This document shows, piece after piece, positions 26,350-35,290 of a stretch of 64,000 nucleotides of DNA. How positions within the stretch are numbered: position 1 is the stretch's first letter; each line of letters starts with the position of its first letter. The stretch is from Hirschia maritima DSM 19733. Lineage in GTDB: Bacteria; Pseudomonadota; Alphaproteobacteria; Caulobacterales; Hyphomonadaceae. Position numbers and translations under genes: made by a program. The DNA lies in assembly GCF_000378345.1 (NCBI RefSeq), contig NZ_KB899544.1, positions 868,001-932,000 of the forward strand. Direction: 5' to 3'. Below the pieces are notes generated by a model that worked only from the letters and a program-made list of their open reading frames with translations, did no database searches and was not told the origin of the DNA.

Positions 26350-27726
26350 ATGACAAATTGGACCCCAGACTCGTGGCGGACTAAACCCGCCAAACACATT
26401 CCAGAAGATTATCCTGATCTTCAAGCACTCGCGGATGTTGAAGCTACGCTTGCAGAATATCCACCTCTTGTTTTTGCAGGTGAAGTGCGTCGTTTGAAAG
26501 AACGTTTGGGGGACGTTGCTGCTGGTCGTGCTTTCCTATTGCAGGGAGGCGATTGCGCTGAAAGTTTTAAAGAATTCAACGCCAATAATATCCGCGATAC
26601 ATTTCGTGTGATTTTGCAAATGGCGATCACACTGACTTATGCTGCGTCAAAGCCTGTTGTAAAAGTTGGTCGTATTGCTGGGCAGTTCGCTAAACCCCGC
26701 TCAAGCCCAGTTGAAGTAAAAGGTGACGTTACTTTGCCATCATACCGAGGTGACATCATCAACGGTATGGCATTTACAGCAGAAAGTCGTGCACCAGACC
26801 CTCAACGTCTGATCCGTGCATATAATCAGTCAGCGGCGACGATGAACTTGGTGAGAGCGTTCTCACGTGGTGGGTATGCGGATCTGCACAATCTGAACAA
26901 ATGGATGTTGGGATTTGTTGATCAATCACCACAAGGGGAGCGTTTCCAGAAGATTGCAACTCAAATTAATGAGGCTGTCGATTTTATGGAATCGATCGGG
27001 CTGACACCTGAAAACACACCCATGATGAGTGAGACTGAATTCTATACTTCTCACGAAGCTTTATTGCTGGGCTATGAGCAAGCATTGACACGCGAAGATT
27101 CAACAATTCCAAATCAGACAGTAGATACATCTGCTCACATGGTTTGGATTGGCGATCGTACACGTCAATTGGACGGTGCTCATGTTGAATTTTGCCGTGG
27201 GGTAATCAATCCTATTGGTATGAAATGTGGTCCAACTCTTGACCCAGATGAGCTGATTCGTTTGATCGACAAGCTTAATCCTGAAGATGAACCAGGAAAA
27301 ATGGTGCTGATTGCTCGTTTTGGTGCGGATAAAGTGGAAGATGGCCTGTCCAAGCTGGTCCGCCGTGTCGAGCAAGAAGGTCGTTCTGTCGTTTGGTCTT
27401 GTGATCCAATGCATGGCAACACTCTTACTTCTGAGTCTGGCTATAAAACGCGCCCTGTGGATAGAATTCTGTCTGAGGTGGCCCAGTTTATAGACGTTGT
27501 TTCAGGTGAAGGCGCTTATCCTGGCGGTGTTCACTTCGAGATGACAGGGCAAGATGTAACAGAGTGTTTAGGTGGTGCTCGTGACATCACAGATGCTGAC
27601 CTTTCATCTCGTTATCACACTCATTGCGACCCTCGATTGAACGGTGAGCAAGCACTTGAACTAGCATTTCTGATTGCAGAAAAGCTTCAATCTAAAAAAT
27701 CAGATGTGGCACTAGCGGCGCAATAG
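26350..27726 (+). CDS. Class II (plant-type) 3-deoxy-7-phosphoheptulonate synthase
   Basis: It condenses phosphoenolpyruvate with erythrose 4-phosphate, the first step of the shikimate pathway. Family signatures are [15 protein letters not shown] at the start, [11 protein letters not shown] near residue 60 (metal Cys), [14 protein letters not shown] near residue 107, CDPMHGNT near residue 350 and [17 protein letters not shown] near residue 390. Length 458 residues is standard. The MATE exporter follows 47 bases downstream. Confidence 0.95.
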   Translation: MTNWTPDSWRTKPAKHIPEDYPDLQALADVEATLAEYPPLVFAGEVRRLKERLGDVAAGRAFLLQGGDCAESFKEFNANNIRDTFRVILQMAITLTYAASKPVVKVGRIAGQFAKPRSSPVEVKGDVTLPSYRGDIINGMAFTAESRAPDPQRLIRAYNQSAATMNLVRAFSRGGYADLHNLNKWMLGFVDQSPQGERFQKIATQINEAVDFMESIGLTPENTPMMSETEFYTSHEALLLGYEQALTREDSTIPNQTVDTSAHMVWIGDRTRQLDGAHVEFCRGVINPIGMKCGPTLDPDELIRLIDKLNPEDEPGKMVLIARFGADKVEDGLSKLVRRVEQEGRSVVWSCDPMHGNTLTSESGYKTRPVDRILSEVAQFIDVVSGEGAYPGGVHFEMTGQDVTECLGGARDITDADLSSRYHTHCDPRLNGEQALELAFLIAEKLQSKKSDVALAAQ

Positions 27727-27739
27727 GTATAAACCTCCC

Positions 27740-27761
27740 TCGCTGGCCACTCGGCTAGCGA
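27740..27761 (+). promoter_or_regulatory. Stable hairpin directly before the MATE gene ribosome site
   Basis: TCGCTGGCC-ACTC-GGCTAGCGA forms a nine-base-pair stem with one G-U pair and a four-base loop. It ends at the first base of AAGGAG (27761-27766), the ribosome site of the exporter gene. No U-tract follows, so it is not an intrinsic terminator; it may protect or process the mRNA or tune translation. Confidence 0.4.
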
Positions 27762-27773
27762 AGGAGCCTGCCG

Positions 27774-29138
27774 ATGTCATTAAAAATAGCAAACAAATTA
27801 CCTGTTTGGGCGAAACCTGAGCAAGTTTTTGACCTTTTAAGATTAGCTTTCCCAGTCGCGTTGTCTCGACTGTCACTGCCAATTATGTCAGTGACAGACG
27901 CTGTTGTGCTTGGTCGAATGGCTCAACTTGAAGTTCCATACATCACCATTGCTTGGTTATTGCTAAGTATTGGGATGGCCGCAGGTATGGGGGTTCTTCA
28001 AGGTGTGCAGGTATTTACCGCAGAATTAAACGCAACGGGTCACTACAAAGATACTGGACGTGTATTTAGGCGCGGTATGTGGGTAGGGGGCGCGATTGGT
28101 CTTGCCAGCATGGCTATGATCATTTTTGGAGCCAAGCCTCTCTATGGGTTTTTAGGGCTTCAATCTGATGTTATTCAGGGGGCCTCATCAGCTGCTTCAA
28201 TTCTGGCTTATGGAATGATCGGTCATATGCTTGTATTTGGGGCGACAATGTACCTTGAAGCATTGCGTAGGCCGGCGTGGGTTACAATCGTGACTTATGT
28301 AGGTGTAGCAGCGAACCTAATTTTCAATTTGGCTCTAGTTGCCGGCTGGTGGGGTTTTGACCCTATGGGTGCTGATGGTGTCGCCTGGGCTACTACTGGT
28401 TCACGTGCTGTTGTTGCAATATTATTGATTGCGCTCGTGGCAATGTTCACTCCCGGGTTTAAAAAGTCAGCACCTGCACCTAAGGATGAATTTATTCGTC
28501 AAAATACAGTTGGAATAGGTGGAGCCATTGCCAATATGGCGGAATTTGCAACTTTCAACTTAACGTTTGTAATTGCGACATTGGCGAGCAAGTTGAATGG
28601 GGTTTTGTTTTCTCTTGCTATTCAACCTATCTTTTTCAGCTTCATGTTGTTCGTTGGGATCGCGACTGCCACATCGGTACGAGTTGCAGAAAATTATGGT
28701 CGCAAGGACTTTGAGGGGGTGAGAAATGCATCGCGCCTTGGAGTGTTTGCAACTATCACTGCGGGTGTATTTGTTACGGCGCTAATTTATGTTCTGCAAA
28801 CGCCGCTGGCGGTCGGAATGGCAAGTAGTCCTGAGGCTGCTGAATACAACACAATCGGATTGCTTGCTCCAGTTATCGGGATCGCTGCATTTGTTGTACT
28901 GTTTGATGGCTTGCAAGCAGTTGCATCCACAGCTCTTCGTGCGCAGGAAGTTGTCTGGCGTCCTGCTGCTGTCCACATAGGTGCGTATATTACGGTGATG
29001 TTGCCATTGGTCTACTGGTTGACGTTAGTTAAAGGCTTGGGAGCTGAAGGAGCAATGTGGGGTGTTGCTATTGGTTCGCTGGTCGTAGGTATTGGTCAAA
29101 TCATATTGCTTGAATGGAAAACGGCGCGATACAAATAA
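27774..29138 (+). CDS. MATE family efflux transporter
   Basis: The 454-residue inner-membrane protein has about twelve hydrophobic segments in two six-helix halves, with SRLSLPIMSVTDAVVLGRM near residue 31 at the start of the first half and matching NMAEFATFNLTFVIA in the second. MATE proteins export cationic drugs or metabolites using Na+ or H+. Substrate unknown. It may be co-transcribed with the DAHP synthase gene. Confidence 0.9.
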   Translation: MSLKIANKLPVWAKPEQVFDLLRLAFPVALSRLSLPIMSVTDAVVLGRMAQLEVPYITIAWLLLSIGMAAGMGVLQGVQVFTAELNATGHYKDTGRVFRRGMWVGGAIGLASMAMIIFGAKPLYGFLGLQSDVIQGASSAASILAYGMIGHMLVFGATMYLEALRRPAWVTIVTYVGVAANLIFNLALVAGWWGFDPMGADGVAWATTGSRAVVAILLIALVAMFTPGFKKSAPAPKDEFIRQNTVGIGGAIANMAEFATFNLTFVIATLASKLNGVLFSLAIQPIFFSFMLFVGIATATSVRVAENYGRKDFEGVRNASRLGVFATITAGVFVTALIYVLQTPLAVGMASSPEAAEYNTIGLLAPVIGIAAFVVLFDGLQAVASTALRAQEVVWRPAAVHIGAYITVMLPLVYWLTLVKGLGAEGAMWGVAIGSLVVGIGQIILLEWKTARYK

Positions 29139-29194
29139 GTACCGCGCCGCATCCAAATATCGTTTAAATATCTCAACAAAGTGAGATGATAATT

Positions 29195-29461
29195 CTAAAG
29201 GTCTTTTAGAACTGAAGCAGGCTTAAACGCAGCCGAAGTTTTCTTCGGAATTGTCATCGGCTTACCTGTAGCAGGGTTGCGGCCTTGACGCTCTTCACGT
29301 GTCTTAGCCAAGAAAGTACCAAAACCTGCTAGAGCAACTTGCTCACCCTTTTTAAGCTCACCGGCAATTGTATCCAGTACAGCATCTACGGCGCGACCAG
29401 CGTCAGATTGAGTCATGCTAGCAGCTTCAGCAACTTGCTTTGTTAGTTCGGACTTGTTCAT
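29195..29461 (-). CDS. HU-family DNA-binding protein
   Basis: The ATG at 29461 follows AGGAGGG with a five-base spacer, giving an 88-residue protein; the longer open frame upstream is not HU-like. MNKSELTKQVAEAASMT, VALAGFGTF and the beta-arm RQGRNPATGKPM are HU signatures. It bends DNA nonspecifically in the nucleoid. It converges on the MATE gene across a short stretch with an ATCTCA/TGAGAT hairpin. Confidence 0.95.
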   Translation of the reverse strand: MNKSELTKQVAEAASMTQSDAGRAVDAVLDTIAGELKKGEQVALAGFGTFLAKTREERQGRNPATGKPMTIPKKTSAAFKPASVLKDL

Positions 29462-29577
29462 TTTGTCCCTCCTGAAAAACGATCCGCCGCCCATTAACGC
29501 GGCGACTGGCGAGATCACGCCGTTATTTGGCCAATTAGTAAAGCCTTTAACTGTCGAAAAAGCCCATAAACAGGGGC

Positions 29578-30486
29578 TTATAGGCCAAAAATCCATCCTT
29601 CTTCAGATGAAATTGCAGTTTTGGCCGCTTTTGACGCTGATTCTGGTCCCTCAAACAGCATTCCGATTCTACCTTTTTCGTCCAAATCAGCGATATATTC
29701 AGCCATGATTCGGACTTCAGATTCGTCTTTTATTTCAGTTTCAGCTGCTTTGCCCTTTAGCATTGCAGGAAATACTTCAGCTGCAACGATGGAAATTCCG
29801 TCTAGTGTTTCTTCAGTGGCCTGCTCTAAAGGTAACTCAAATGGCCAGATACGTAAGCCATCAAAATCCTTACGAAGTTTGTGAAGTACAGGCAGGCCCG
29901 TCATGGTTTGACCACCTACAGCACCAGCATAGGCAATTTTCCAAATCGGTTGCGGCTTAGCCAACTTTTTCTTTATCAAAGCGGTTTCGACACGACGGAA
30001 TTCTTTCATATCACCAGCTTCGTGCTCTCTCGCTTTTGTCACGGACAAGGTAGTCAGCGCATCGCGCTTAGGACATCCCCAGAATGGAAAAGGCCCATCA
30101 GATATTAAGCGGTTCATACGTGCTGCCAATGCAAAACGATTATTGCTGTTATCTGGTTTGTCTTTCATTTCCTTGGCTAAGAAATCGCGCATAGTTTCCC
30201 AACCTGCACCACCTTTTAATCCAAGTTTTTTAGAAGTGCCCTCTGGAAAACCAAGTGGGAAACCAAAACCCAGGAAAATACGGTCTCCCCGATTCAATAA
30301 GCGGGTCGCTAGTTCTTGAATTTGACGATAAGCTTCTTCGCGTGTTGCGGGATTTGATGCACGGAAAGTTAGACGCAAACGTGCGTCCGGAACGAGCGCG
30401 CCAATCCAAATAGAATCCTTGCCAGTTGTCGACTTGGAAGCTGCGCTCCAATTAACCATGATAAAGCTGTCAAACAGGCGTGGCAT
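29578..30486 (-). CDS. Uncharacterised protein with RNase H-like N-terminus
   Basis: The 302-residue cytosolic protein begins FIMVNWSAASKSTTGKDSIWIG, which resembles the VDWSA opening of an alphaproteobacterial family often misnamed as molybdopterin- or cobalamin-related; the fold may be RNase H-like. Further segments are FLGFGFPLGFPEG, GPFPFWGCPKRDA and a C-terminal VAAEVFPAML. If the Asp of VDWSA matters, its change to Asn here is notable. I would not assign a function. It is divergent from the dehydrogenase gene across 308 bases. Confidence 0.7.
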   Translation of the reverse strand: MPRLFDSFIMVNWSAASKSTTGKDSIWIGALVPDARLRLTFRASNPATREEAYRQIQELATRLLNRGDRIFLGFGFPLGFPEGTSKKLGLKGGAGWETMRDFLAKEMKDKPDNSNNRFALAARMNRLISDGPFPFWGCPKRDALTTLSVTKAREHEAGDMKEFRRVETALIKKKLAKPQPIWKIAYAGAVGGQTMTGLPVLHKLRKDFDGLRIWPFELPLEQATEETLDGISIVAAEVFPAMLKGKAAETEIKDESEVRIMAEYIADLDEKGRIGMLFEGPESASKAAKTAISSEEGWIFGL

Positions 30487-30794
30487 AACCTATCCCCAAT
30501 ATTCTAAATTGCTAAGATTCTACAGCGCGCCGCAGGACAGAGTTCGCTGCTGACGTGCGTGAACGAATGCTAAACATGTCAGGCAGAAAGGTTCAACCCA
30601 CAGGAGAGTTTTTCACAGATCTTATTTGAGTGTTTGGCACTTTGGACGTGTGTACATGCATAAAGTGACGCAGTCGATGTAAAATATCGTAATGGTCTTT
30701 GATGGGAGAAACGCTTGCTTATTGGCTCAGGATCGGCTCTTGGTTCTTTGGATGGGTTGGGAGAGTCGTTTTAACGATCTGGAAGGATCGATTT
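30487..30794. other. Divergent intergenic region with possible RBS hairpin
   Basis: No gene is supported, although the frame of the next gene is open from 30699. The region must hold promoters for both divergent genes. At 30775-30790, CGATC-TGGAAG-GATCG can form a five-base stem around part of the ribosome site GGAAGGA that serves GTG 30795. Confidence 0.4.
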
Positions 30795-31715
30795 GTGTCT
30801 GAGTTAAGAGTAGGTTTAATTGGTGCTGGTGTGTTTGCCGGATACCATGCCCAGAAGATAGTACATTATGAAGATGCTATTTTTATGGGGGTATATGATC
30901 TCAACCCTGAAGCTGCTCAAGCAGTAGTCGATAAGGTTGGAGCAGGTGAGGTCGTCAAGGATATCGACACTCTCATTTTAGTTTGCGATGCCATCATGAT
31001 TGCAACCCCTGCATCCACTCACGCTCAATTAGCTGGTCGAGTGCTTCGTTCGGGCCGGCACGTTTTTGTTGAAAAGCCTTTAGCTCTTACTGGCATTGAG
31101 GCGGACGCTCTCGTTGCTCTAGCTGATGAGAAGGGCGCAACGATTCAGGTCGGTCATCAAGAGAGATTTGTTTTCGACGCAATGGGGATTCTTGGAGCAT
31201 CGGAAAAGCCTATAAGTATTGAAGCTGTGCGGGCTTCGCCACCATCACCTACCGGACGCTGTGAAGATGTGAGTGTTGTATTTGATTTGATGGTGCACGA
31301 CATAGACCTTGCAAATGTGTTGTTTGATAGTGTTGGTTCTGTGAAAAATGCTTCTGGTAAGATTGAGCATTCTGAAAAGACTGATGAAGCGATTGCCGAG
31401 ATAGAGTATGCGGGGGGAGGAATTGCGAAATTCACTGCAAGTCGTTGTGCTCCCGAACGCAAACGCACAATGAAAATCGTGTACCCTTCAGGTGAAGTTG
31501 AGATTGACTTTTTGGCACGTACAGTTCGCAACGAAACAGAGCACGATATTAAATTAGATGTGTCTGATATATTGCCGGATCCGCTGCAAAAAGCTGACTT
31601 TGCTTTCTTCGAAGCAGCCACTGAAGAAAAACCATCACCAATTTCAGGTGAAGCAGGAGCACGCGCGGCCGCTCTAGCTGAAGCTGTTGAAAACGCTATC
31701 TCAAAACAAGTGTAA
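30795..31715 (+). CDS. Gfo/Idh/MocA family dehydrogenase
   Basis: The 306-residue protein starts at GTG 30795, seven bases after GGAAGGA, directly before the Rossmann motif VGLIGAGVFAGYHAQ. EKPLALT near residue 93 is the signature EKP with its conserved Lys, and MVHDIDLANVLF near residue 170 carries the H-D-x-D pattern. It oxidises a sugar or sugar nucleotide with NAD(P). The aminotransferase of the DegT type begins 11 bases downstream, a pairing seen in WbpB-WbpE-like diamino-sugar routes; the substrate here is inferred. Confidence 0.87.
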   Translation: MSELRVGLIGAGVFAGYHAQKIVHYEDAIFMGVYDLNPEAAQAVVDKVGAGEVVKDIDTLILVCDAIMIATPASTHAQLAGRVLRSGRHVFVEKPLALTGIEADALVALADEKGATIQVGHQERFVFDAMGILGASEKPISIEAVRASPPSPTGRCEDVSVVFDLMVHDIDLANVLFDSVGSVKNASGKIEHSEKTDEAIAEIEYAGGGIAKFTASRCAPERKRTMKIVYPSGEVEIDFLARTVRNETEHDIKLDVSDILPDPLQKADFAFFEAATEEKPSPISGEAGARAAALAEAVENAISKQV

Positions 31716-31726
31716 AGTAGATACCC

Positions 31727-32905
31727 ATGACCATAGATCTATCTCAATCCGCAAATGTCGTTATCCCGCAAGCCGATGCGGATGCACCCATTCAGTTTTT
31801 TGATTTAAAAGCTCAGCAAAAATTGGTTCGTGAAAAAGTTGAAAAGCGTTTCACTACGATTTTGGATCACGGACGTCACATTGGTGGACCAGAGGTGGAT
31901 GAGCTGGAACAAAAGCTGGCTCAAGCAACGGGTGCGGCAGATGCTGTTGCAGTTGGATCTGGAACGCAAGCTCTAGTGATGCCGCTGATTGCTCTTGGTT
32001 ATGGGCATGGAGATGCCGTTTTTATTCCGGGATTTACATACAACGCGACAGCAAATGCAGTTCTGCTTGCTGGTGCGACACCAGTCTTCGTTGATGTTGA
32101 TCCCTCAACATTCAATATGTGTCCAACAGATCTGGAGCGCCAGATTAAAGCAGTAAATGCAAGGCGTGACCTGACTGCACGAGCGATTATGCCCGTCGAC
32201 CTTTATGGATTGCCGGCTGACTATACAGCAATTCAATCAATCGCCGATGCTTATAAATTGCGCGTTATTGCTGATGGTGCTCAAGCTTTTGGTGGTAAGC
32301 AAGATGGAAAGTGGGTTGGCGCTATCGCAGAAATCACTGGAACATCATTTTACCCAACTAAGACATTGGGTGGTTATGGGGATGGTGGTGCGATCCTTAC
32401 AACAGATAAAGAGTTTGCTAATGTATTGAGATCTATTCGTTGGCACGGGACTGATGACCAGCGAAAATTATCTGTTCGAGTCGGAATAAATGGTCGTTGC
32501 GATAGTATTCAGTGTGCGGTTGTTAGCGACAAACTTGATATTTTCGGTGCCGAGCGTCAGCGCCGTATTGCAATTGCCAAGATTTATGATGCGCGATTAG
32601 AAGGTTTGGTACCCCTTCAAAAGGCCCAAGCGGGCGCTGAAAACGGTTATGGACTCTACACAATACGTGTTGAAAACCGTGATGATATAAGAGCTAGATT
32701 GCAGGAAAAGAGTATTCCTTCAGCGATATACTATGACACGGCTTTACATCAGATGAAGGCGTTTGAGGTATATGCTCCTGCTGGTGGATTGCCTGAATGT
32801 GAGAAGGCTGCCCGTGAGGTATTGTCCATTCCTATGCACCCATATCTTTCTGACAGTCAGGCTCATCGGGTATGTGATGAGTTGGAAACAATTTTAAGGC
32901 CTTAA
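31727..32905 (+). CDS. DegT/DnrJ/EryC1/StrS sugar aminotransferase
   Basis: The 392-residue PLP enzyme contains FFDLKAQQ near the start, GPEVDELEQKLA, VGSGTQAL near residue 70 and the PLP lysine in TSFYPTKTLGGYGDGGA near residue 210. Such enzymes put an amino group on a keto sugar nucleotide. With the preceding dehydrogenase it could convert a UDP-sugar to its 3-amino form for a surface glycan. No acetyltransferase or glycosyltransferase lies beside it, so the pathway is completed elsewhere. Confidence 0.9.
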   Translation: MTIDLSQSANVVIPQADADAPIQFFDLKAQQKLVREKVEKRFTTILDHGRHIGGPEVDELEQKLAQATGAADAVAVGSGTQALVMPLIALGYGHGDAVFIPGFTYNATANAVLLAGATPVFVDVDPSTFNMCPTDLERQIKAVNARRDLTARAIMPVDLYGLPADYTAIQSIADAYKLRVIADGAQAFGGKQDGKWVGAIAEITGTSFYPTKTLGGYGDGGAILTTDKEFANVLRSIRWHGTDDQRKLSVRVGINGRCDSIQCAVVSDKLDIFGAERQRRIAIAKIYDARLEGLVPLQKAQAGAENGYGLYTIRVENRDDIRARLQEKSIPSAIYYDTALHQMKAFEVYAPAGGLPECEKAAREVLSIPMHPYLSDSQAHRVCDELETILRP

Positions 32906-32986
32906 AATACAGATTGTTAAATTAATCTAACGGATTGCAGCTAAAAATTCATATTCTCGAAACAACTTACCTTTAGTTGTGGTTGT

Positions 32987-33991
32987 ATGAACATATTGCG
33001 CCCATCTGTTTACTTTGTGGACGATGATGCAATCCTTCTCGAAGGATTGCGGAGAAATCTTGCGCTTTCTAAATTGGATTGGGATTTGAAGTTTTATTCA
33101 GATCCGTTGGACGCCTTACAAGCATTTCGCAAATGTCCACCAGATATAGTCGTTTCCGACCTTCAAATGCCGGAATTAGATGGTTTGCAGATGCTACGAC
33201 AAATGCAGTCTAGTGATGTTGAGTTTAGAACAAAGTTTATTGTTCTTACTGGTTCCGGTGATTTGTCTGCAGCCGTGAATGCGATAAATGAACTGCAAGT
33301 TTTTAGATTTTTACAAAAGCCCATCGCTAGAGAAAGTGTGATAGAGGCCATTCATAATGGTCTAGATGAATTAGATCGTAGTGGTAGTGGTGCTATGGCG
33401 AACGGGCATGCAGAAGCTGCGTTGGGATTAATTAACGCAGCCATTATAGTTGCCACGAAAGAAGGAAGAATCGTTTATTCAAATTCTGCTGGCGACAAGA
33501 TGCTCAATAGTGAACAGGGGCTATCAATCGGAATTGATGGCATTTGTAGAGCTTCCAACAGTGAAGATACAAAAGCATTGCACGAAATGCTGAATACTGC
33601 ATTTGAAGATCCTGATGACCACGTTAGGTGGCTAACCATTGACCAAACAAACGACACTGAACAACCGCACAGTTTTGTTGCCATACCTCAGGGGGCAACC
33701 GATGAAGACCGGAGTGTTGTTATCTTATCCACATTTGGGCAATCCAAATCATCTTTAAATGTTGATGTGCTTCAAAGTATGTTTGGTCTAACGCCGGCTG
33801 AAGCTGCAATAGCATTGGAAATAACAATGGGTGGCAAATTAGAAGATGCTGCTCGTCAGTCTGGAATTACTGTTTCGAGTGCGCGGACGTATTTAAAACG
33901 AGTGTTTGGAAAAACTGGTGCAAATCGACAGGCAGATTTAGTAAAGCTCATTTTGACGTCGCCTGCTGCTTTGGTGAAGAAGCAGGCGTGA
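32987..33991 (+). CDS. Response regulator with LuxR-type helix-turn-helix
   Basis: The 334-residue protein has an N-terminal REC domain (FVDDDAILLEGL; phospho-Asp in VVSDLQMPELDG; Lys in RFLQKPIA), a middle PAS-like region around residues 145-250 (LGLINAAIIVATKEGRIVYSNSAG) and a C-terminal LuxR/NarL-like DNA-binding domain (LTPAEAAIALEITMGG then SSARTYLKRVFGKTG). It begins the signalling island and is convergent with the REC-kinase gene. It could be the DNA-binding output for the palindromes found upstream of the H-NOX and kinase genes; that is inference. Confidence 0.87.
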   Translation: MNILRPSVYFVDDDAILLEGLRRNLALSKLDWDLKFYSDPLDALQAFRKCPPDIVVSDLQMPELDGLQMLRQMQSSDVEFRTKFIVLTGSGDLSAAVNAINELQVFRFLQKPIARESVIEAIHNGLDELDRSGSGAMANGHAEAALGLINAAIIVATKEGRIVYSNSAGDKMLNSEQGLSIGIDGICRASNSEDTKALHEMLNTAFEDPDDHVRWLTIDQTNDTEQPHSFVAIPQGATDEDRSVVILSTFGQSKSSLNVDVLQSMFGLTPAEAAIALEITMGGKLEDAARQSGITVSSARTYLKRVFGKTGANRQADLVKLILTSPAALVKKQA

Positions 33992-34003
33992 GATTAACGT
34001 CCA

Positions 34004-35155
34004 CTATAGAGGGATTTTACCAACGTCTTGTGTAGATTTCACAGGAATGAAGATTTTGGCTTTCGTGCCAGAGCCTTTAAGGCTTTCTATTTCAAAAAAT
34101 CCACCCAGAGTTTCTGCCGTTGCAAGCGCGAGAGGTAATCCTAAGCCGGATCCAATTTCTTCCGAATGAGCATTTCGATTGATGTAGCTGCTATCTTTTA
34201 GGTTGGACATAACTGATTCAGTGTCCAAGCCGCATCCGCTATCTGTGATTTCAAACATGATATGGCTATCATCTTCACCACTTATCTCGACGTTGATTTC
34301 AACTTCGGATTCTGTTTTAGAGAATTTTATCGCATTCGAGATCAATTCAGACAAAGCGCGGCGCAATAACCTCTCATCAGATGAAATGTCTATAGGTGAA
34401 GAAGGTGTCGCTAAGTTGACCTTCATACCTTTCGCAAGGGCGAGTTTTTTGTGTGGTTGAGAGGCGTGCCGTATTAGTTTTTGTACGTCGATATTCTCTA
34501 TACTTGGTTCGTATTTTTGAGATTGCATCGCCACGAGATCAAGTATTGTCTCAGAGGTATCCAAGACTGCATTTCCATTTTCGATTATTTGACTGGCAAA
34601 CTCTTTAGGCGTTCCTTTCAGCGCTTGATCATTGTAGATCATTTTTGCAAAATCGACCATTTGAGACAATGGAATCTGAAGTTCTTTGTGAAACTTACTC
34701 AATAGATTTGACGCTGCTTTATCGGGTGCTTCTCGTTGCTCGAATGCTTTCGCCCCATCACGGATCGCATTGGCAATATCGTCAGCTGAACAGGGTTTCT
34801 GTAGGAAGCGAAACACTTCACATTCGTTTAGAGCTTGCAGCGTTAAATCTAGATCATGTGCTCCTGACAGCATAATTCTGGAAGTATTTGGGGACAGGTT
34901 TTGTGCCTGTTTCAAAAATTCGATTCCATCCATGGCAGGCATGTGCATATCAGAGATGATAACCGCAAAATTCTCCTTGTCCGCAAGACGGTCCAATGCC
35001 TGCATTGCATTGATTGCAACCTCAATGTGGAATTGTTTTCTCAGAGCACGCTTGAGGGTCAGAAGAACGGGTAATTCGTCATCGACAATGAGTACCTTCG
35101 GGGCATCTTTTAAAGCTACATTTTTTGGAGTTGTGGAATGAGCGAGTGATAACAT
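34004..35155 (-). CDS. REC-histidine kinase hybrid sensor, cytosolic
   Basis: The order is REC first (about residues 20-135; VLIVDDELPVLL, phospho-Asp in VIISDMHMPAMDG), then a histidine-kinase core. The H-box is unusual, FHKELQIPLSQMVDFAK in place of the usual SHELRTPL, but keeps the His. The ATPase has ELISNAIKFSKTE (N box), ITDSGCGLD and GSGLGLPLAL. There are no membrane segments, so it receives its signal from another protein. It is divergent from H-NOX with the palindrome at 35216 between them. Confidence 0.87.
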   Translation of the reverse strand: MLSLAHSTTPKNVALKDAPKVLIVDDELPVLLTLKRALRKQFHIEVAINAMQALDRLADKENFAVIISDMHMPAMDGIEFLKQAQNLSPNTSRIMLSGAHDLDLTLQALNECEVFRFLQKPCSADDIANAIRDGAKAFEQREAPDKAASNLLSKFHKELQIPLSQMVDFAKMIYNDQALKGTPKEFASQIIENGNAVLDTSETILDLVAMQSQKYEPSIENIDVQKLIRHASQPHKKLALAKGMKVNLATPSSPIDISSDERLLRRALSELISNAIKFSKTESEVEINVEISGEDDSHIMFEITDSGCGLDTESVMSNLKDSSYINRNAHSEEIGSGLGLPLALATAETLGGFFEIESLKGSGTKAKIFIPVKSTQDVGKIPL

Positions 35156-35215
35156 TCGGTGTCCAATCTGCTGCGTTGTTTGTTTTACCTTAGATTGAAG
35201 TTTTGGATGATGCTG

Positions 35216-35233
35216 TCCCCAAACGGGGATATT
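35216..35233. promoter_or_regulatory. 18-bp palindromic element, copy 1 (between hybrid kinase and H-NOX)
   Basis: TCCCCAAACGGGGATATT contains the palindrome TCCCC-N4-GGGGA. It lies 57 bases before the H-NOX ATG and 60 bases before the divergent kinase ATG. The same 18 bases recur before the PAS kinase gene. Confidence 0.7.
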
Positions 35234-35290
35234 TTGTTCGCATATGACGAGTTATTATTGAACAATAGTACAAGAAGAAAGGAGAAGCAC

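Noticed and set aside
30699-30794. Longer N-terminus of the dehydrogenase
   Set aside because: The 32 extra residues precede the Rossmann start, are not family-like and have a poorer ribosome site than GTG 30795.
35159-35290. 44-residue N-terminal extension of H-NOX
   Set aside because: It would include the palindromic promoter element as coding DNA; H-NOX proteins begin at MQG, which has its own AAAGGAG site.
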